Source: Candidatus Caccousia avistercoris
GTDB taxonomy: Bacteria > Bacillota > Clostridia > Oscillospirales > Acutalibacteraceae
DNA: 8,308 bases
Direction of reading: 5' to 3'
Assembly (NCBI GenBank): GCA_018715025.1
Contig: DVMK01000055.1
Coordinates: forward strand, 1 to 8,308
Of this stretch, positions 6,155 to 8,308 are shown piece by piece; the first letter of the stretch is position 1; every line of letters begins with the position of its first letter. The notes under the pieces were generated by a model that did not search any database, was not told where the DNA came from, and was given only the letters and a program-made list of their open reading frames with translations. The translations under genes and the position numbers were made by a program.

Positions 6155-6870
6155 AGTCTCTGCCCCCTTTCCCGCAGAAGGCTTTCCGCCGTGACGGCGT
6201 CCTCCCGCGTGGTCAGCTTCAGGTTTTCATAGCTGCCCCGGCACAGCTGCACCGGCAGGCCCGCATGCTCCCACAGCTGGCAGTCATCGGTGTACAGCCT
6301 GCCCTCTTCCATGGCCAGGGCCAACTCGCGCCGGTAGCGGGCGGCCGGGAACACCTGGGGCGTCTGCACCGCCCACAGGGACTCCCGTGGCGGCGTAGAA
6401 AGCACCAGCCCCCCCTCGCCGACAATTTTTATGGTATCCTTCACCGGAACAGCCAGGGCCGCGGCGGCGGGGGGGCGCACCGCGCCCACAGCCCGGTCGA
6501 TCTCCTCCGGCGTCACCAGGGGCCGGGCGCCGTCGTGCACGGCGATGAGTTCCGCTTCCTCCGGCGCCGCCTGCACCCCCTTCCACACAGAAACCTGCCG
6601 TTCCTCCCCGCCGGGGACGAAGGACACAGGCTTCTGCACGCCGTATTCCCGGGCAAGGCGCGCCATTTCCCCTTCCTCCCCCGGCCTGACGGCCAGCACC
6701 AGGGAGGAGACGGAACGGGCCCGGTCAAAGGCCCGCAGCGTCCACACAATGGCGGGGACGCCCAGCAGCTTCATAAACTGCTTGGGCTCCCCCATGCGCA
6801 CGGAATTTCCCGCCGCCACCAGAACGGCGCAGCAAACAGGAGCCACCTCGGTTCCCTCCTCCGGCTTCAT
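6151..6870 (-). CDS. ispD: 2-C-methyl-D-erythritol 4-phosphate cytidylyltransferase
   Basis: IspD joins CTP and methylerythritol phosphate to make CDP-ME in the MEP isoprenoid pathway. The 239-residue product shows the nucleotide-binding start AVLVAAGNSVRMGEPKQF (15-32; usually GxGxRMG, here N-S), VHDGARPLV (111-119), VPVKDTIK (141-148), QTPQVF (169-174), TDDCQLWE (194-201) and ENLKLTTREDA (215-225), covering the CTP and substrate sites. The frame stays open upstream to 7215, but that part lies over the preceding gene and matches no known IspD. The ATG at 6870, just ahead of the family's usual start, is chosen. It overlaps the previous stop by four bases (ATGA) and has no ribosome binding site of its own, so translation probably restarts from the gene before. 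It overlaps ispF by four bases at the other end. Confidence 0.96.
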   Translation of the reverse strand: MKPEEGTEVAPVCCAVLVAAGNSVRMGEPKQFMKLLGVPAIVWTLRAFDRARSVSSLVLAVRPGEEGEMARLAREYGVQKPVSFVPGGEERQVSVWKGVQAAPEEAELIAVHDGARPLVTPEEIDRAVGAVRPPAAAALAVPVKDTIKIVGEGGLVLSTPPRESLWAVQTPQVFPAARYRRELALAMEEGRLYTDDCQLWEHAGLPVQLCRGSYENLKLTTREDAVTAESLLRERGQRL

Positions 6871-7391
6871 TTTTTCGGCAGCAGCCGCTTGAACTCCACC
6901 AGCCATTCCGGGCGGATCTCTTCCAGCACGGCCTGCGGTACCTTGTACTGCCACAGCTTCTTCTGCTGCTTCAGGGATTCCAGGGAATGCTGCAGCTGGC
7001 GGGTGTTCACGTCGGAACGGCCCTGCAGCGCTCCAAGCCCTGTGTAGTCTGACTTTGTGCTCTTCATCACATACAGCAGATCGGCCCAGGCCCCGTACTC
7101 GGTGAGCTTTACAAACTCCTTGGGCACGCGCAGCGTCAGCAGGACGCTGCTGGAAACCCGGCCGTCGGCGCACTGCCGCTTCCCCTTGATGCAGCCGAAA
7201 ATGGGGCACACGCATTTCAGCCCCAAAATGTCAATCAGCGCCTGGTATTCCCTGGCGAAGGAAATGCTCTTGTACGCCCGGTACACCTGACCGGAACGGA
7301 TAATCTCCAGCACCTGCATGGATTGATAGGTGATGATATCGTAAGCCTCAGGCTCCTGCTCCTCTTTCTTCCTTTTCAGCCATTGCAGCAC
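6867..7391 (-). CDS. Unrecognised 174-residue protein with a cysteine cluster
   Basis: I do not recognise this protein with confidence. It starts with a basic and acidic stretch (residues 1-16), then YDIITYQSMQVLEIIRSGQVY, a cysteine cluster C60-x-C62-x4-C67-x6-C74, then a beta-like stretch SVLLTLRVPKEF followed by EYGAWADLL, and a basic C-terminus. No membrane helix or signal peptide is seen. The layout (TxQ start, a proline-containing middle, 'VLLxLxVPxxxV', then an aromatic 'xxW') faintly recalls DUF3841 proteins; this is a weak memory-based resemblance. It starts with GTG, 13 bases after the ADP-ribosylglycohydrolase stop, and overlaps ispD by four bases. The cysteine cluster could bind a metal. 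Its place between a hydrolase that removes ADP-ribose and ispD suggests co-expression but not a function. Confidence 0.85.
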   Translation of the reverse strand: MLQWLKRKKEEQEPEAYDIITYQSMQVLEIIRSGQVYRAYKSISFAREYQALIDILGLKCVCPIFGCIKGKRQCADGRVSSSVLLTLRVPKEFVKLTEYGAWADLLYVMKSTKSDYTGLGALQGRSDVNTRQLQHSLESLKQQKKLWQYKVPQAVLEEIRPEWLVEFKRLLPKK

Positions 7392-7397
7392 AGCTTA

Positions 7398-7404
7398 CCC
7401 TCCT
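7398..7404 (-). promoter_or_regulatory. Ribosome binding site that sets a GTG start
   Basis: AGGAGGG lies six bases before the GTG at 7391 of the 174-residue gene and fills the gap after the previous stop codon (7405-7407). The strength and spacing decide this start; no ATG in the frame has comparable support. Confidence 0.8.
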
Positions 7405-8193
7405 TTAATTCATCGTCGCCCAGTTGAAAAGCGTCATATCCTGGCGGCCGCTGGCATCCGGCACCGCCAGGTATTTCCGCGCCAGAGCCATGTCGTCCTG
7501 GCCGGTGCCGTGGTAAAAGGCCTCTGCAATGCCCCCGGCAATGCAGGCCACCGTGTCGGTGTCGCAGAGGACGCTGTACACGTTGCGGATGCAGCTTTCC
7601 CAGGAACGGCTTTCCAAAAAGCAGCGGATCGCCAGCGGAACCGAACTCTGGCAGCTCATGTCCACCTTGGCGAAGGGGCGCAGCAGGGACAGCGGCCTGC
7701 TTAGATTATAGCCGTAATTCTTTTCTATATATTTCTTGATTTCCTTTTTGGAATTTCCCGTTCTGGCCAAATAGACGCACACCGCCGTGGCTTCGGCCCC
7801 CTTCACCCCTTCCGGGTGGTTGTGGGTGCACAGGGCGCTTTTCTGGGCCTGCTCCCGCACCCGTTCCAGGGTGGGGAAATACTCCCCGATAAAGCTCACC
7901 CGCATGGCGGAGCCGTTCCCGTAGCTGCGGTAGGCGGCGCAGCCGCCCCCCTCCAGCCAATGCTTGAACATGCTGCCGTACCCGGCCAGAGGGAATTTTT
8001 TTCCAAACTGCAGGTAAGCCCCCCGGTAAGAGGTCCCGTTCAGCACCGCATATTTCGTCGCCACCGTCAGCACGGTGTCGTCGGTATAAAAGGAACGCTC
8101 GGTAAAAAAAGGCTCCTTCTTGTAATTAAAATTTTCCGGCCGGCTGAATTCAAAGCGGGAACCGGCAATGTCCCCTAAAATCGCTCCCAGCAT
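7405..8193 (-). CDS. ADP-ribosylglycohydrolase family protein
   Basis: A 262-residue cytosolic enzyme of the DraG/ARH family, which cleaves ADP-ribose from modified proteins or other acceptors using two Mg2+ or Mn2+ ions. Family marks in order: GAILGDIAGSRFE (3-15), YTDDT (36-40, metal ligands), GNGSAMRV (92-99), THNHPEGVKGAEA (123-135), and DTDT (211-214, metal ligands) followed by VACIAGGIAEAFYHG. The metal-binding aspartates are all present. One oddity: the two residues before DTDT are Leu-Cys, where most relatives have Gly-Gly. The start is ATG at 8193 with GAGGGGG at 8201-8207, seven bases upstream. It heads the leftward unit that continues into the 174-residue gene and ispD-ispF. The true target (arginine, serine, DNA, nucleotide or free metabolite) is unknown, and no recognisable ADP-ribosyltransferase is visible. 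Confidence 0.92.
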   Translation of the reverse strand: MLGAILGDIAGSRFEFSRPENFNYKKEPFFTERSFYTDDTVLTVATKYAVLNGTSYRGAYLQFGKKFPLAGYGSMFKHWLEGGGCAAYRSYGNGSAMRVSFIGEYFPTLERVREQAQKSALCTHNHPEGVKGAEATAVCVYLARTGNSKKEIKKYIEKNYGYNLSRPLSLLRPFAKVDMSCQSSVPLAIRCFLESRSWESCIRNVYSVLCDTDTVACIAGGIAEAFYHGTGQDDMALARKYLAVPDASGRQDMTLFNWATMN

Positions 8194-8228
8194 CGTCCTT
8201 CCCCCTCGCTTCAGATTCCTTCCAAATT

Positions 8229-8257
8229 ACTATACTATATTTTCCCCGCAATTTCCA
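8229..8257 (-). promoter_or_regulatory. Probable sigma-A promoter of the ADP-ribosylglycohydrolase-ispDF unit
   Basis: On the minus strand TGGAAA (8252-8257, four of six matches to TTGACA) and TATAGT (8229-8234, five of six to TATAAT) are 17 bases apart. A second TATAGT sits at 8234-8239. Transcription would begin near 8222, leaving a leader of under 30 bases that includes the ribosome binding site. The AT-rich block stands out from its GC-rich surroundings. Confidence 0.6.
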
Positions 8258-8308
8258 GTTTTTCTTGCCCCTTCCACCGGGAAGAGGGGCGCAGAGCCAA
8301 TCTTTTTC

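Noticed and set aside
6871..7215. N-terminal extension of ispD to an earlier start
   Set aside because: This stretch is another reading frame of the 174-residue gene and does not match IspD; the ATG at 6870 fits the family length and the four-base overlap.
8267..8290. Hairpin upstream of the ADP-ribosylglycohydrolase promoter (GCCCC/GGGGC with a bulge)
   Set aside because: No T-run follows on either strand at the right distance, and it lies at the window edge, so neither a terminator nor an operator can be argued.
1..8308. tRNA, rRNA, CRISPR array, insertion sequence or prophage
   Set aside because: No tRNA-like cloverleaf with conserved loops, no regularly spaced direct repeats, and no transposase, integrase or phage-like protein is present in any frame.

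Overview
The window is a high-GC stretch of bacterial chromosome with six genes packed on the minus strand, one more minus-strand pair, and one gene on the plus strand. The content points to a low-oxygen gut-type Bacillota, most likely Oscillospiraceae/Ruminococcaceae (Clostridium cluster IV). The reasons are the cdaA-cdaR pair, the MEP isoprenoid genes ispD and ispF, an EF2568-type cysteine desulfurase paired with a DUF3343 protein, strong AGGAGG-type ribosome binding sites, GC-rich genes with AT-rich promoters, and a standalone URO-D-family protein. The genus cannot be fixed from the sequence alone.

Layout, left to right. Positions 1-522 hold no convincing gene. About 63-223 is a dense series of hairpins, including a possible three-way junction and a C(UUCG)G tetraloop. 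A promoter at 398-426 then leads to a plus-strand uroporphyrinogen-decarboxylase-family gene (523-1758), closed by a very strong intrinsic terminator (1778-1824). Converging on it from the right is the c-di-AMP pair cdaA (diadenylate cyclase, 3176-4084) and cdaR (YbbR-domain regulator, 1876-3183). This pair has its own promoter at 4162-4189 and a hairpin in the leader. The usual third gene, glmM, is missing downstream.

Further right on the minus strand is a sulfur/selenium-handling pair: a DUF3343 small carrier-like protein (5334-5570) overlapping by four bases a PLP cysteine desulfurase (4186-5337). Rightmost is a tight four-gene unit transcribed leftward from a promoter at 8229-8257: an ADP-ribosylglycohydrolase (7405-8193), an unrecognised 174-residue cysteine-containing protein (6867-7391), ispD (6151-6870) and ispF (5663-6154). 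The last three overlap by four bases at each junction, so translation is probably coupled.

How they work together: IspD and IspF carry out two steps of the non-mevalonate isoprenoid pathway, with IspE acting between them. CdaA makes c-di-AMP and CdaR modulates it at the membrane. The desulfurase and DUF3343 protein probably move sulfur or selenium as a pair. The most open question is the ADP-ribosylglycohydrolase with its small unknown partner, which may be a reversible ADP-ribosylation pair. That is a hypothesis, not something the sequence proves.
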